Source: Holtiella tumoricola (GTDB lineage Bacteria; Bacillota; Clostridia; Lachnospirales; Cellulosilyticaceae). From it: a stretch of 64,000 nucleotides of DNA. Both the position numbers and the translations under genes were made by a program. The first letter of the stretch is position 1, and each line of letters begins with the position of its first letter. The stretch lies in NCBI RefSeq assembly GCF_027857615.1, contig NZ_JAQIFT010000069.1, positions 155,283 to 219,282 on the forward strand, written 5' to 3'. The notes below the pieces were generated by a model, which saw nothing but the letters and a program-made list of their open reading frames with translations, was not told the DNA's origin and did no database searches. Of the stretch, positions 25,824 to 35,554 are shown one piece after another.

Positions 25824-26744
25824 TTAACCTTTTACTCCACCTACTGTTAGACCTTTTACAAAATATTTTTGGAAAAATGGGTACGCAAGTAATATAGGTG
25901 CAACAACCAGAACCGTTAAAGCCATTCTTCCACTATCAGTTGGTGCATTTTGAGCCATTTCAGCATACTCTAAGGCATTGACGGAAGACTGTTTCATAAA
26001 CTCTAAACTATTTTGCATACTCCACAACAAGGTTTGAATAGGATATTTTTCTTGATCCATCATATAGAGCATACCTAGGAACCAATCGTTCCAATAAGCA
26101 ATCATTGTAAATAGTCCAATAGTTGCAATACCTGGTTTTGAAAGCGGTAAAACAATTTTAACAAAGGTAGAAAATTCTCCTGAACCATCTATTTTTGCAG
26201 CTTCTATAATTTCCATTGGTATACTTTTAAAAAAGGTTCTAAGAACAATGACATAAAATGCATTTAAAGACATAGGTAAAATTAATGCCCACACACTGTT
26301 ACCTAAGTTTAATACTTGAGTATTTACCATATAACTTGGCACAAGTCCTCCATTAAAAAGCATAGTGAAAAGCATTATAAAAGTAAAAACCTTTCCATAC
26401 TTATAGTCAGACCTAGATAAAACATAAGCAAACATTGTTGTAATAACTAAGCTAAATACCGTTCCTACAATCGTTACAAAAATAGTTATGCCATAAGAAC
26501 GTATAATCTGATCTCCTAATTTAAAGAAAAATCTATAAGCCTCTAAACTTAATTCCGTCGGGAAAAAGCTATAGCCATTTTGAAAAATACTTTGCTCACT
26601 ACTAACTGAAACAATAAATACAAGAATAACAGGTAATACACATGCTAGAGCCATACAAAACATAAGAATATTGAGTACCCCATTAAATCTTTTTGAAATA
26701 TTATTAACTGCTGACTCATACATTGCTTCTTCTTTTTTTCTCAT
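25824..26744 (-). CDS. Sugar ABC transporter permease (LplC/YtcP type)
   Basis: 306 residues, about six membrane segments. EAA loop IIEAAKIDGSGEFSTFVKIVLPLSKPG and C-terminus FFQKYFVKGLTVGGVKG, the typical ending of LplC permeases. Start at ATG 26744, preceded by AGGAGGTGA. 13 bp downstream of the LplB-type permease. No ATPase is encoded in this operon. Confidence 0.93.
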   Translation of the reverse strand: MRKKEEAMYESAVNNISKRFNGVLNILMFCMALACVLPVILVFIVSVSSEQSIFQNGYSFFPTELSLEAYRFFFKLGDQIIRSYGITIFVTIVGTVFSLVITTMFAYVLSRSDYKYGKVFTFIMLFTMLFNGGLVPSYMVNTQVLNLGNSVWALILPMSLNAFYVIVLRTFFKSIPMEIIEAAKIDGSGEFSTFVKIVLPLSKPGIATIGLFTMIAYWNDWFLGMLYMMDQEKYPIQTLLWSMQNSLEFMKQSSVNALEYAEMAQNAPTDSGRMALTVLVVAPILLAYPFFQKYFVKGLTVGGVKG

Positions 26745-26757
26745 TTTCTCACCTCCT

Positions 26758-27693
26758 CTAGAATAATGCACTATCTTTATCAACCCGCCTTACTATTAAG
26801 TTCGCTCCTATAACAAGAACAAATCCAACAACAGATTGGTATAGACTGGCTGCTGATGCCATTCCGATATTACCCGTTTCCTTTAATGCTCTATATACAT
26901 AGGTATCAATAACATTTGTTACACTAAAAAGCGGTCCCGAGTTTCGTGGTAATTGATAAAATAATCCAAAATCAGAATAGAAAATTTTACCGATCGCTAA
27001 AATAGTTAGAACAATCATCATAGGTTTTAAAAATGGAAGTGTAATATATTTAATTTGTTGCCATTTGCTTGCACCATCCATCAGCGCTGCTTCATAGTAT
27101 TCATTAGAAATACCTGTTAAACAACCTAGATACATAACAGTAGAATAGCCTACCGTCTTCCATATTTGGAAGAACACTAATATGTACGGCCAATAAGTTT
27201 TATCGTTATACCAATTGATTGGTTGTAAACCTAAATTTAAAAGAAGGTGATTAATAAAACCATCATCCATACTAAAAAATGCATAGGCTACAAAAGATAC
27301 AACAACCCATGACAAGAAATAGGGTGCCATAAAGATAGTTTGAAAAACTTTTGCTCTCCTTTTATTAAGTAATTCATTAAGTGCAATAGCAAGTGCTACT
27401 GCTATCATTAAGTCAAGTATAATAAAAATTACATTATAACAAATTGTATTTCTCGTAATAATAAAAGCATCTGAGCTTTTAAATAAGAACTCAAAGTTAT
27501 CAAGTCCTATCCAATCACTTCCAAAAATCCCCTTCCTTACACTGAACTTTTTAAATGCCAACATAATACCTGCCATCGGTAAATATTTAAAAAGCATCAT
27601 GATTATCAAGGCAGGCAGTGCCATTAAAGTTAGTGGCAAACTTTGCTTAAAATATTTCCATGTTTTATTGGTATTTTTTCTTCCCTCCACCAA
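26758..27693 (-). CDS. Sugar ABC transporter permease (LplB/YteP type)
   Basis: 311 residues. Characteristic N-terminal SLPLTLMALPALIIMMLFKYLPM and FKKFSVRKGIFGSDWIGLDNFEFLF of LplB permeases; EAA loop YEAALMDGASKWQQIKYITLPFLKP. First gene of the leftward importer-sulfatase operon. No ATG is near the start; TTG at 27693 has AGGAG about 10 nt upstream, and the next codon is GTG. Divergent from the second YesN/YesM system. Confidence 0.92.
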   Translation of the reverse strand: MVEGRKNTNKTWKYFKQSLPLTLMALPALIIMMLFKYLPMAGIMLAFKKFSVRKGIFGSDWIGLDNFEFLFKSSDAFIITRNTICYNVIFIILDLMIAVALAIALNELLNKRRAKVFQTIFMAPYFLSWVVVSFVAYAFFSMDDGFINHLLLNLGLQPINWYNDKTYWPYILVFFQIWKTVGYSTVMYLGCLTGISNEYYEAALMDGASKWQQIKYITLPFLKPMMIVLTILAIGKIFYSDFGLFYQLPRNSGPLFSVTNVIDTYVYRALKETGNIGMASAASLYQSVVGFVLVIGANLIVRRVDKDSALF

Positions 27694-27886
27694 AACTTCT
27701 TCACTCCTCTCATTACTTCTGTATTAATCTTAATTTAATTATAAAAGCTCCTTCTTAAGCTCTCAATTATACAATTTTTATCTGATGTGTACTTTTTTAA
27801 TATTTATCACAATTTTATCTGCAATCATCTATATATTGTTGTATAATAGTTATAATTCTATTAGTTGTAGCGAGGAGGAAATATGT

Positions 27887-28951
27887 ATGAAAGTTCTTTT
27901 AGTAGATGATGAAAAGTTTGCTATCGAAGGATTACGTAATATGTTAAATTGGTCAGGATTCGAAGGCGAACTTATAGGAACAGCTTCAAATGGACAAGAG
28001 GCACTCCTCATTGCTGAAAACGAAAAGCCTGACGTCATCATTTCAGATATTAAAATGCCTATTATGGATGGCCTAACTTTAGCCAAAAGAATTTATGAAC
28101 AATCTAGCAATATAGATATTATTCTGCTCAGTGCACATGGAGAATTTGAATATGCGCAGCAAGCTATTCAATATAAAGTTACGAATTATATTTTAAAACC
28201 TATTACAAGAGAAAAAATTAATCGTCTTGATCAACTTCTTCTTCAGCTTAAACATAAGCGTCATAGCCATAAACAAGATTTTTTACATATTTGGGACCAT
28301 CAATTTAAAGATAAAATTCTGAGCGGTTTACGTCATACGGATTTATCTGTTTTTGATGAACTCTTTAGCTCAGTTCTCTTTACAACACCTACCTCTCATG
28401 AAACATATAATACCATTGGTATCCAACTGATTAATTTTTTATATGAATATATGTCAGAGATTCATATTAATAAAGAAATCTTAAATGTATCTCGTCAAAA
28501 ATCTCTGGCTCATTACTTGGATTTACCCAACCAACAAGAAAAAGCTAATTATCTCATTAGTAAGTATTATGATATCTTGTCCAACCTTAAGTCTCAGAAA
28601 CACTCTAATGCAGATACCATTATTGTGTTTGCAAATTCTTATATTCTCGAACACTTTTCTGAAGCAGATTTTAATATTTCTTTTTTAGCAGATAAAGTAA
28701 ACGTTTCTTTATCCTATTTAAGTACGCTTTTCAAACAATCAATGGGGATTAATCTGAGTACCTATATCATCAACTTAAGACTTGCAAAAGCTAAAGAACT
28801 TCTTCAAAACCTGGAATACTCCATCTGTGATATTGGTGTACAATGCGGTTACGAAGATTCTAGATATTTTGCTAAGCTATTTAAGAAAAAGGTAGGCCTA
28901 ACACCTAGTGAGTATCGCAATCTCCATATACAAAATAACGCTATACAATAG
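27887..28951 (+). CDS. YesN-type response regulator with AraC output domain
   Basis: 354 residues. Receiver with DDE at 7-9, phospho-acceptor Asp54 (IISDIKMP) and KPI near 104; C-terminal AraC double HTH (FNISFLADKVNVSLSYLSTLF; CDIGVQCGYEDSRYFAKLFKKK; TPSEYR). Shorter middle region than the other YesN here. Start at ATG 27887 with GAGGAGG upstream. Divergent from the LplBC importer operon, which it likely activates; forms an operon with the kinase 15 bp downstream. Confidence 0.92.
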   Translation: MKVLLVDDEKFAIEGLRNMLNWSGFEGELIGTASNGQEALLIAENEKPDVIISDIKMPIMDGLTLAKRIYEQSSNIDIILLSAHGEFEYAQQAIQYKVTNYILKPITREKINRLDQLLLQLKHKRHSHKQDFLHIWDHQFKDKILSGLRHTDLSVFDELFSSVLFTTPTSHETYNTIGIQLINFLYEYMSEIHINKEILNVSRQKSLAHYLDLPNQQEKANYLISKYYDILSNLKSQKHSNADTIIVFANSYILEHFSEADFNISFLADKVNVSLSYLSTLFKQSMGINLSTYIINLRLAKAKELLQNLEYSICDIGVQCGYEDSRYFAKLFKKKVGLTPSEYRNLHIQNNAIQ

Positions 28952-28966
28952 ATAAAAGGAGTATTT

Positions 28967-30766
28967 ATGTCCATTAAAAAAAGATTTTGTATCGTTCTTA
29001 TTATTCTTATGAGTACTGTACTTATTTGCTCATACTCTATTATCTTTATACTCTTTAAAGATGCCATGATTTCAGAAGTAATCTCTTATCAAGAAAGTAT
29101 TGTATCTTTGAATAAAAACTTAATGTCTAGCTTCATGGATTCTATTGAACAAACTGCCCTTAGGCTCATTAGTGACCAAACAATAGGAAGCTATTTGAGT
29201 AATACTTCATCCGATCCTCTAGCACGTATCCAAACAAGTTCTGCCATTCGTAAGCAATTTTCTCAATACGCCACAACTCAAATCCCAAATCGTTTTAACT
29301 ATTATTATAAAAATACACTGTTTTTAAATGACACACTTCCTATTACTTCTGCCTTTGAATGCAAAACACTAGATACTAACTCTTACAATCGTTCTTGTAA
29401 TGTTTTTTCTAATCATGATGTAAAAGAAGAATACTGGTATTTAAAAACCTTACAATCCCCACGCAATCACTATGTTTTTATTAATAAAGCAAGTAGTGAG
29501 TTTTGTTTTGCTAAAAAAATTCAAAATACCTTTTACTTAGGTCCTTATGACTCTAATGGTATAGGTGTAATGGTTATTAGTATTAAGCTTGACCAATTGG
29601 AGTCTCTTCTTACTTTTTCACCTCTTACCCCTAACAGCGGTTACTGCTTAGTTTCTAAGGAAGGTGATATTCTTTACAAAAGTAATGATACTCTTTCTTC
29701 TGATACTTTTTTAGATTTATATACCACTAGTCTTTCTTCAAAAAATCATAGTTCAAAAAGTATTTTAGCAACGAGTAATAACCAAAAATATTTCTTTAAT
29801 ACAAGTAGCCTAGATTGGGGATTATCTATTATCTTCTTAACGCCCTATACCGATATTCTCGCACAAAGTACTTCCTTTATGCATAACTTTATTAAATTTG
29901 GCGTATGCGTTATTTTATTGATGCCACCTTTAGCTTATTTAATTGCTAGCAAAATTACCAAACCTATCATCAATCTTTCTTGTACGATTCAGTCCATTGA
30001 TGATACTAGAAACTTTGATATAGAACGTCTTAATTTCGCCAAAGACCTTGAACTCAATATTTTATGTAATAACTTTAAGCAACTTATTCGTTATGTCAAT
30101 AATCTTATCCATGATGTCCAAGTTCAAGGAGAAAAGCAAAAAGAGGCAGAACTCCAAGCTCTGCAAGCACAAATTAACCCACATTTCATTTTTAATGCTA
30201 TGGATGTGGTAAACTGGATTGCACTTTCTAGAAACCAAGATGACCTAGCTAACATTGTAAATTCTATTTCTAATCTTATGCGCTATAGTATTACTAATCC
30301 TAATCATCCTACAAAAATATCAAATGAAATTGAAAATATCTATGAATTCATCTCCATCCATCAGCTTCGACATGAGTATCCTATTATCCTAAATGTAGAT
30401 ACAAAATTACCATTACATATACTTTTAATTCCCAAGTTTACTATCCAGCCCCTTGTGGAAAATGCTATTAAGCATGGTATAGATTACGAAAAAGGAATAG
30501 ATAAGCTGATTATCAAGTTATTTATCTATTCAGATGAACAACATCTCTACATAGAGGTAAGTAGTAACGGAAAGATTTGTGACCCTTTGCTTCTCAATGA
30601 CTATCTTGAGTATAAATTAACTTCACTTACACCTTCTAATGGCTTTGGGATACGAAATGTCAATGAACGTATTAAGCTATACTTTAAAGATGAAAGCAGG
30701 CTCTACTACATGCTGAATGAGAACGGTCAACTTGTAGCTAAAATAATCCTACCTCATCTAAAATAA
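28967..30766 (+). CDS. YesM-type sensor histidine kinase
   Basis: 599 residues. Membrane segments near 7-30 and 302-325 enclose a ~270-residue extracytoplasmic sensor. HAMP region, then LQAQINPHFIFNAMDVVNW with the phospho-acceptor His, and the ATPase domain (IQPLVENAIKHGIDYE; GFGIRNVNERIKLYF). The usual Tyr-Asn of NPHFLYN is Phe-Asn here, which is tolerated in the family. Partner of the YesN protein just upstream; GH29 follows 67 bp later and may be part of the same transcript. Confidence 0.92.
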   Translation: MSIKKRFCIVLIILMSTVLICSYSIIFILFKDAMISEVISYQESIVSLNKNLMSSFMDSIEQTALRLISDQTIGSYLSNTSSDPLARIQTSSAIRKQFSQYATTQIPNRFNYYYKNTLFLNDTLPITSAFECKTLDTNSYNRSCNVFSNHDVKEEYWYLKTLQSPRNHYVFINKASSEFCFAKKIQNTFYLGPYDSNGIGVMVISIKLDQLESLLTFSPLTPNSGYCLVSKEGDILYKSNDTLSSDTFLDLYTTSLSSKNHSSKSILATSNNQKYFFNTSSLDWGLSIIFLTPYTDILAQSTSFMHNFIKFGVCVILLMPPLAYLIASKITKPIINLSCTIQSIDDTRNFDIERLNFAKDLELNILCNNFKQLIRYVNNLIHDVQVQGEKQKEAELQALQAQINPHFIFNAMDVVNWIALSRNQDDLANIVNSISNLMRYSITNPNHPTKISNEIENIYEFISIHQLRHEYPIILNVDTKLPLHILLIPKFTIQPLVENAIKHGIDYEKGIDKLIIKLFIYSDEQHLYIEVSSNGKICDPLLLNDYLEYKLTSLTPSNGFGIRNVNERIKLYFKDESRLYYMLNENGQLVAKIILPHLK

Positions 30767-30833
30767 TTCCACCTTCTAGACTCCTTATTCTACCTTTAAA
30801 ATAGACTTATACTTAATTTTTAGGAGGTTCATT

Positions 30834-32195
30834 ATGTTAAAAAACATTGTTGAACAAGGCATACATAATTATACAAATCCACATGATTATATTGTTCCAA
30901 AGGAAGAAGCTGTACGTCAACACATTGATTACTTTATGGGTTTAAAACTGGGTCTTATGATGCACTGGGCTCCTGGTTGTCAACTAGGCACTTATGAATC
31001 ATGGCCATTATCTGACGGTGACAGTACCTGGTCTCAAGAGGATATTGATTGGACAGATATTAAAACATTTAAGGAGCAATATATTAGCGCTAATAAAACT
31101 TTTAATCCTGTTAAATTCCGTCCGGATAAATGGGCCAAACTTGCCAAAGACTGCGGATTTAAGTACCTACTCTTTACAACCAAACATCATGATGGTTTCT
31201 GTATGTATGATACACAAACAACTGATTATAAAATTACAGACCCATCTTGTCCTTTCCATACACATCCTTATGCTGATGTTGTTGGATCACTTTATGAAGC
31301 TTTTAGAAAAGAAGGCCTTGCTATTTCTACTTATTTTTCTAAACCCGATTGGCACAGTGACTACTACTGGCACAAAGCATTTGGCACCGCTCCTTCTCGT
31401 AACGTCAACTATGATGTAAAAGAGCATCCTGAACTATGGGAAAAATTTGTTGCCTATACTCATGCTCAAATTGAAGAACTTTGTAACAATTATGGTAAAA
31501 TCGATGTACTTTGGTTAGATGGTGGATGGGTTAATGCCCATACTAATGGGCAGGATATTCATCTTCCCCAACTCGTTCATAAACTAAGATCTACTACTCA
31601 GCCCCACCTTATCGTCTGTGACCGTACAGTAGGAGGAGCGTTTGAAAATATTATTACACCAGAAAAAACTGTACCAGAAACAGCTCTTTCTATCCCATGG
31701 GAAACCTGCGCAACACTTGGTAATAAGTTTTCATTCCATTATACTGATCAATTTAAATCAGGCCATGAACTCGTCCACTTACTCCTAGATATTGTATGTA
31801 AAGGCGGTAATCTTGCACTTAATATTGCTCCTCAACCTGATGGCGAGCTTCCCAAACCAGCTATAGCTTCTATGAAACAATTAGGTGAATGGCTCAATAT
31901 CTTTGGCGAAGGAATTTATAATACACATATTGTTGCTCCTTACTTCCATGACCACATCAAATACACAGCTAAAGATGATAATATTTATGTTTTTTATCTT
32001 TATGATGATGAATGCCCTCATCTCCCTAATACCATCAACCTTATAACTAATTCTCCTATTCAAGAAATAATAAGTTTACGCACCCACACTTCTCTTCCTT
32101 TTGTACAAGAGAGCTGTCGTATTACACTAGATACTACAACACTTAATATAGAAAATACCTTCTATGCTGAAGGTTTTATCTTAAAAACCTACTAA
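30834..32195 (+). CDS. GH29 alpha-L-fucosidase
   Basis: 453 residues, no signal peptide, so intracellular. GH29 features: GLKLGLMMHWAPG, the CGFKYLLFTTKHHDGFCMY segment (His-His-Asp-Gly-Phe at 118-122) and the nucleophile Asp229 in VLWLDGGWV. Shorter C-terminal domain than many GH29 enzymes. It would release L-fucose from imported oligosaccharides, consistent with mucin-type or algal sulfated glycans; linkage preference cannot be judged. TAGGAGG lies 6 nt before the ATG. Located directly after the YesN/YesM pair that probably controls it. Confidence 0.93.
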   Translation: MLKNIVEQGIHNYTNPHDYIVPKEEAVRQHIDYFMGLKLGLMMHWAPGCQLGTYESWPLSDGDSTWSQEDIDWTDIKTFKEQYISANKTFNPVKFRPDKWAKLAKDCGFKYLLFTTKHHDGFCMYDTQTTDYKITDPSCPFHTHPYADVVGSLYEAFRKEGLAISTYFSKPDWHSDYYWHKAFGTAPSRNVNYDVKEHPELWEKFVAYTHAQIEELCNNYGKIDVLWLDGGWVNAHTNGQDIHLPQLVHKLRSTTQPHLIVCDRTVGGAFENIITPEKTVPETALSIPWETCATLGNKFSFHYTDQFKSGHELVHLLLDIVCKGGNLALNIAPQPDGELPKPAIASMKQLGEWLNIFGEGIYNTHIVAPYFHDHIKYTAKDDNIYVFYLYDDECPHLPNTINLITNSPIQEIISLRTHTSLPFVQESCRITLDTTTLNIENTFYAEGFILKTY

Positions 32196-32251
32196 ATCTC
32201 TTGCAAGAGATATGAATAACTTAAAAATTAAATACAAAGATTAATCTATTA

Positions 32252-32300
32252 AAAAATAGATATAAAACTCATGTAGCACTTTAGTTTTATATCTATTTTT
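32252..32300. terminator. Bidirectional terminator, GH29 / GDPD
   Basis: Perfect 18-bp arms (AAAAATAGATATAAAACT / AGTTTTATATCTATTTTT) between two convergent genes. Confidence 0.82.
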
Positions 32301-32309
32301 AATGTAATA

Positions 32310-33041
32310 TTACTTAATTTTTTTACAGGTTTTTAGTAATTGATTTAATCGATTGGGATAATTAGTGATGATACCATCCACACCCATTTCAATCATTTCT
32401 AACATATCTTTTTCTTCGTTGACAGTCCATACATTTACCCCAAGGCCATAGCTTTTAATCTCATCTACCCTACTTAGTGTCATCATACGGTAATAAGGAT
32501 GAAGGTATTCCATCCCTAACGATACAGTATAATCACCTATATCATCACTCCAGCGATCTACTAAAAGTGCACCTTTCAAGGCAGGATTCATCTTTTTCAT
32601 TCTTTCCATACTATAAGGATTAAATGAACATATAATTACCCAGTCTTGAAGTCCATACTCCACAATCAATGTATTTACTTTTTCTTCAATACCTTCATAC
32701 TCAAGACGGTTTGTCTTTAACTCAATAATACTGATAATCGACTGACCTTTCACCCACTCAAAGTATTCACGTAAATTAGGTACATGCTGATAACGTCCAT
32801 TATATAGATGAGCTGCATTTAAACCTCTAATCTCTTTATAGTCATAATCTTTTATAAATCCATTTCCATCCGTTGTACGATTTAATCTCTCATCATGCAT
32901 GATGACAAGCTCGCCATCTTTTGATAAATGGACATCTAGTTCAATCCCATCACATCCAGCCTCTACTGCCTTTCGAAATGCTAGCATTGTATTTTCTGGA
33001 TACGCTCCACTAAACCCACGATGTGCATAATTTTTGACCAT
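32310..33041 (-). CDS. Glycerophosphodiester phosphodiesterase
   Basis: 243 residues of the GDPD TIM-barrel family. Catalytic motifs HRG (about 7-9), PENT, GIELDVHLSKDG (metal-binding Glu and Asp) and MHDERLNRTTDG are all present. No signal peptide, so the cytoplasmic form, hydrolysing glycerophosphodiesters to glycerol-3-phosphate and an alcohol. Start set to ATG 33041 (AGGAGG upstream). A GDPD inside a glycan locus is unexpected; it may act on a phosphodiester-linked glycan or be an unrelated housekeeping gene. It has its own terminators on both sides. Confidence 0.92.
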   Translation of the reverse strand: MVKNYAHRGFSGAYPENTMLAFRKAVEAGCDGIELDVHLSKDGELVIMHDERLNRTTDGNGFIKDYDYKEIRGLNAAHLYNGRYQHVPNLREYFEWVKGQSIISIIELKTNRLEYEGIEEKVNTLIVEYGLQDWVIICSFNPYSMERMKKMNPALKGALLVDRWSDDIGDYTVSLGMEYLHPYYRMMTLSRVDEIKSYGLGVNVWTVNEEKDMLEMIEMGVDGIITNYPNRLNQLLKTCKKIK

Positions 33042-33119
33042 TTCCTCGCCTCCTGATGCTAAGTACATTTTATTACTTATGTATATTCTTCACCCTATAG
33101 TTCATTACACATTCAAATA

Positions 33120-33153
33120 AAAAAGATGCCATTCATCTAGACGGCATCTTTTT
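33120..33153 (-). terminator. Terminator of the GH4 gene
   Basis: 11-bp arms AAAAAGATGCC / GGCATCTTTTT with a 12-nt loop, downstream of the GH4 stop at 33213 on the reverse strand. Confidence 0.82.
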
Positions 33154-33212
33154 GTTGGGTGAGAAATATAGAGATTATCCTCAAGGTATTGTAATGAATT
33201 TAATCTACTAAC

Positions 33213-34535
33213 TTATTTGTACTCTGGTAACCATTCTTTCTCTGCTTCAATTAACTCATCTACCATTTTCATAATATCTGGAATAGAGAGTTCACTTGCT
33301 GTATGTGGGTCTAGCATAGCTGCATGGTAGATATGCTCTTTTTTCTTAGTTCTGGCTGCTTCTATTGTTAGAAGTTGTACATTGACATTAGTCATATTCA
33401 TAGCTGCAAGCTGTACTGGAAGTTTACCTACATAACATGGATGAATGCCTGTTCCATCTACAAGGCAAGGCACTTCCACACATGCATCTTGTGGCAAGTT
33501 TTCAATAAGATGGCCACTGTTAAGTACATTCCCCCCAATCTTGTAAGGTGTATTAGTTACAATAGCCTCCATAATATAGGAAGCGTATTCTTGACTACGG
33601 TTATGTTCTAGGATTGGATGTGCAAGAAGATCATCACGTTGCTTTGCCCAACCTTCAATTTGACTTACACAACGACGTGGGTATTCATCTAAAGGAATAT
33701 TAAACTGTTCAATAAGTTCTGGGTATTTATTCTTTATGTAGAACATGTTGTATTCTGCATTATGCTCACTTGATTCTGTACAGTAATAACCCAATTTATC
33801 GATATAGTCAAAACGTACCATATCATGGTGCTTTTCTGAAGCATTCTTAGCTTTTGCACGCTTTTTAATTTCTGGATAAAGATCATTCCCCTCTTTATCT
33901 TTGATTTCTAAAAGCCAGCCCATATGGTTAATCCCCGCAATCAGTTCCTTGCGTCCTTCTACCTTATCTTCCATTCCTAGAGATTTAAGTAATTCACGAC
34001 TACATGTTTGTACGCTATGACAAAGCCCTACTGTTTTCACCTTAGTATAGCGTTGTAAGTATCCTGTCAACATAGACATAGGATTGGTATAGTTAAGGAA
34101 CCAAGCATTTGGACATACTTCTTCAATTGCCTCGGCAAACGTTTCTAAGACAGGTATGGTACGCAACGTACGCATAATCCCCCCAATCCCTAATGTATCT
34201 GCTATAGTTTGATGAATACCATATTTCTTTGGAATCTCAAAGTCTAAGATGGTACAAGGATCGTATCCTCCTACTTGAATAGCATTCACAACAAATGTGG
34301 CATCTTTTAAAGCATCCTTAAGTTCGCCTAAGCCTAAATAGGCTTTGATAGTAGCAAACTCACCCTTTCCTTTATTAATTGCATTTAGTATCATGTGACT
34401 TTCTTTTAGTCTTTGTGCATCTATATCATAAAGTGCAATCTCACATTCACGTAGCACAGGGCTACACATACAATCTCCTAAAACATTTCTTGCAAATACA
34501 GTACTTCCAGCACCTAAAAAAGTGATTTTTATCAT
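33213..34535 (-). CDS. melA: GH4 alpha-galactosidase-like glycosidase (MelA type)
   Basis: 440 residues. GH4 enzymes use NAD+ and Mn2+ in an oxidation-elimination mechanism. Visible: dinucleotide fold FLGAGSTVF (6-14), NYTNPMS (148-154), metal ligands Cys172 in GLCHSVQ and His204 in GINHMGW. The CHSVQ form of the metal motif is characteristic of alpha-galactosidases and alpha-glucuronidases within GH4, not the phospho-glucosidases. Cytoplasmic. Likely removes terminal alpha-linked galactose from imported oligosaccharides; alpha-glucuronidase activity cannot be excluded. Divergent from the AraC-type regulator gene at 34651. Confidence 0.88.
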   Translation of the reverse strand: MIKITFLGAGSTVFARNVLGDCMCSPVLRECEIALYDIDAQRLKESHMILNAINKGKGEFATIKAYLGLGELKDALKDATFVVNAIQVGGYDPCTILDFEIPKKYGIHQTIADTLGIGGIMRTLRTIPVLETFAEAIEEVCPNAWFLNYTNPMSMLTGYLQRYTKVKTVGLCHSVQTCSRELLKSLGMEDKVEGRKELIAGINHMGWLLEIKDKEGNDLYPEIKKRAKAKNASEKHHDMVRFDYIDKLGYYCTESSEHNAEYNMFYIKNKYPELIEQFNIPLDEYPRRCVSQIEGWAKQRDDLLAHPILEHNRSQEYASYIMEAIVTNTPYKIGGNVLNSGHLIENLPQDACVEVPCLVDGTGIHPCYVGKLPVQLAAMNMTNVNVQLLTIEAARTKKKEHIYHAAMLDPHTASELSIPDIMKMVDELIEAEKEWLPEYK

Positions 34536-34650
34536 GTTTACACTTCCCTTCTTTAACCTTATTATAAGAAAACAAAGTTAAAGATGTAATTGTATCATGT
34601 GAGATAAATTTGTTATAATGTGTGTATTTATATTATGAAGGAGTGCACCC

Positions 34651-35433
34651 ATGCTCAATGAAATTTTACTAAGAGACTATCCCTTTAACGATTTAAAACC
34701 TCTCATTTGTGGTGAAGAAACTTGTCAAACAGGGCATGCCTACGGACCTGCTACAAGACCTTATTATCTTATTCACTATGTACTATCTGGCACAGGTACA
34801 TTCAAAAGCCCTAGAGGTACATATCAAGTTTCTTCTGGAGAACTTTTTATTATTCATCCATTTGAAATTACCTATTACCAAGCAGATTTTAAAAAACCTT
34901 GGCACTACTGCTGGATTGGCTTTGAAATGCATTTACCTGCTCACTTCTACCTAGAAGATGATGTTCTAAGTGCGCCTCATTTAGAACATATTTTTAGAGA
35001 CATCAAAAATTGTGAAACCATTGATGCTGGTAGAGAATTTTATGTATGTAGTAAACTCTATGAGCTTCTTGTACAGCTCACTCTAGTTCATACCCAAAAC
35101 AAAGATTCTTCTAAATCTTATATTGATAAAGCAAAAAACTATATCATGGCTAATTATATGAAACCTATTACCATAGAAGGCCTTGCCCAAAAGTTGGGAC
35201 TTGAACGTAGCTATTTTAGTAATCTTTTCAAAAAGCAAGTTGGCCAATCTCCACAGGCTTATCTTGTAGACTTTCGCTTAACCAAAGCTGCCGAACTTAT
35301 CACTCTACATGGTTATAAACCTAGCGAAGCCGCTCTTTGTGTCGGCTATAATGATCTCTTTAACTTTTCTAAAATGTTTAAAAAGAAATTTGGTATGCCA
35401 CCTACAGATTATAAGAAATATATTACCAAATGA
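34651..35433 (+). CDS. AraC-family regulator with cupin sensor domain
   Basis: 260 residues. N-terminal cupin-like AraC ligand-binding domain (about 1-140: YYLIHYVLSGTGTFKSPRGTYQVSSGELFIIHPFE), then the double HTH (ITIEGLAQKLGLERSYFSNLF and PSEAALCVGYNDLFNFSKMF, ending PPTDYKKY). Typical one-component sugar sensor of Firmicutes glycan loci. SD AAGGAG before the ATG. Divergent from GH4 and followed by a sulfatase 120 bp downstream; both are likely targets. Confidence 0.9.
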   Translation: MLNEILLRDYPFNDLKPLICGEETCQTGHAYGPATRPYYLIHYVLSGTGTFKSPRGTYQVSSGELFIIHPFEITYYQADFKKPWHYCWIGFEMHLPAHFYLEDDVLSAPHLEHIFRDIKNCETIDAGREFYVCSKLYELLVQLTLVHTQNKDSSKSYIDKAKNYIMANYMKPITIEGLAQKLGLERSYFSNLFKKQVGQSPQAYLVDFRLTKAAELITLHGYKPSEAALCVGYNDLFNFSKMFKKKFGMPPTDYKKYITK

Positions 35434-35554
35434 AATTTAACTAAATATTTACTCAATTATTTACTTATGAGATAATATGGTATCAACATAATCTTTTTAC
35501 TAAATATGTTGTTCATCAAAAGCATGTCAATATTATTGTAATCAGAGGTGTAAA

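Noticed and set aside
33213..34535. GH4 enzyme as a 6-phospho-glucosidase
   Set aside because: The metal motif reads CHSVQ, the form of alpha-galactosidases and alpha-glucuronidases, and no PTS is nearby.
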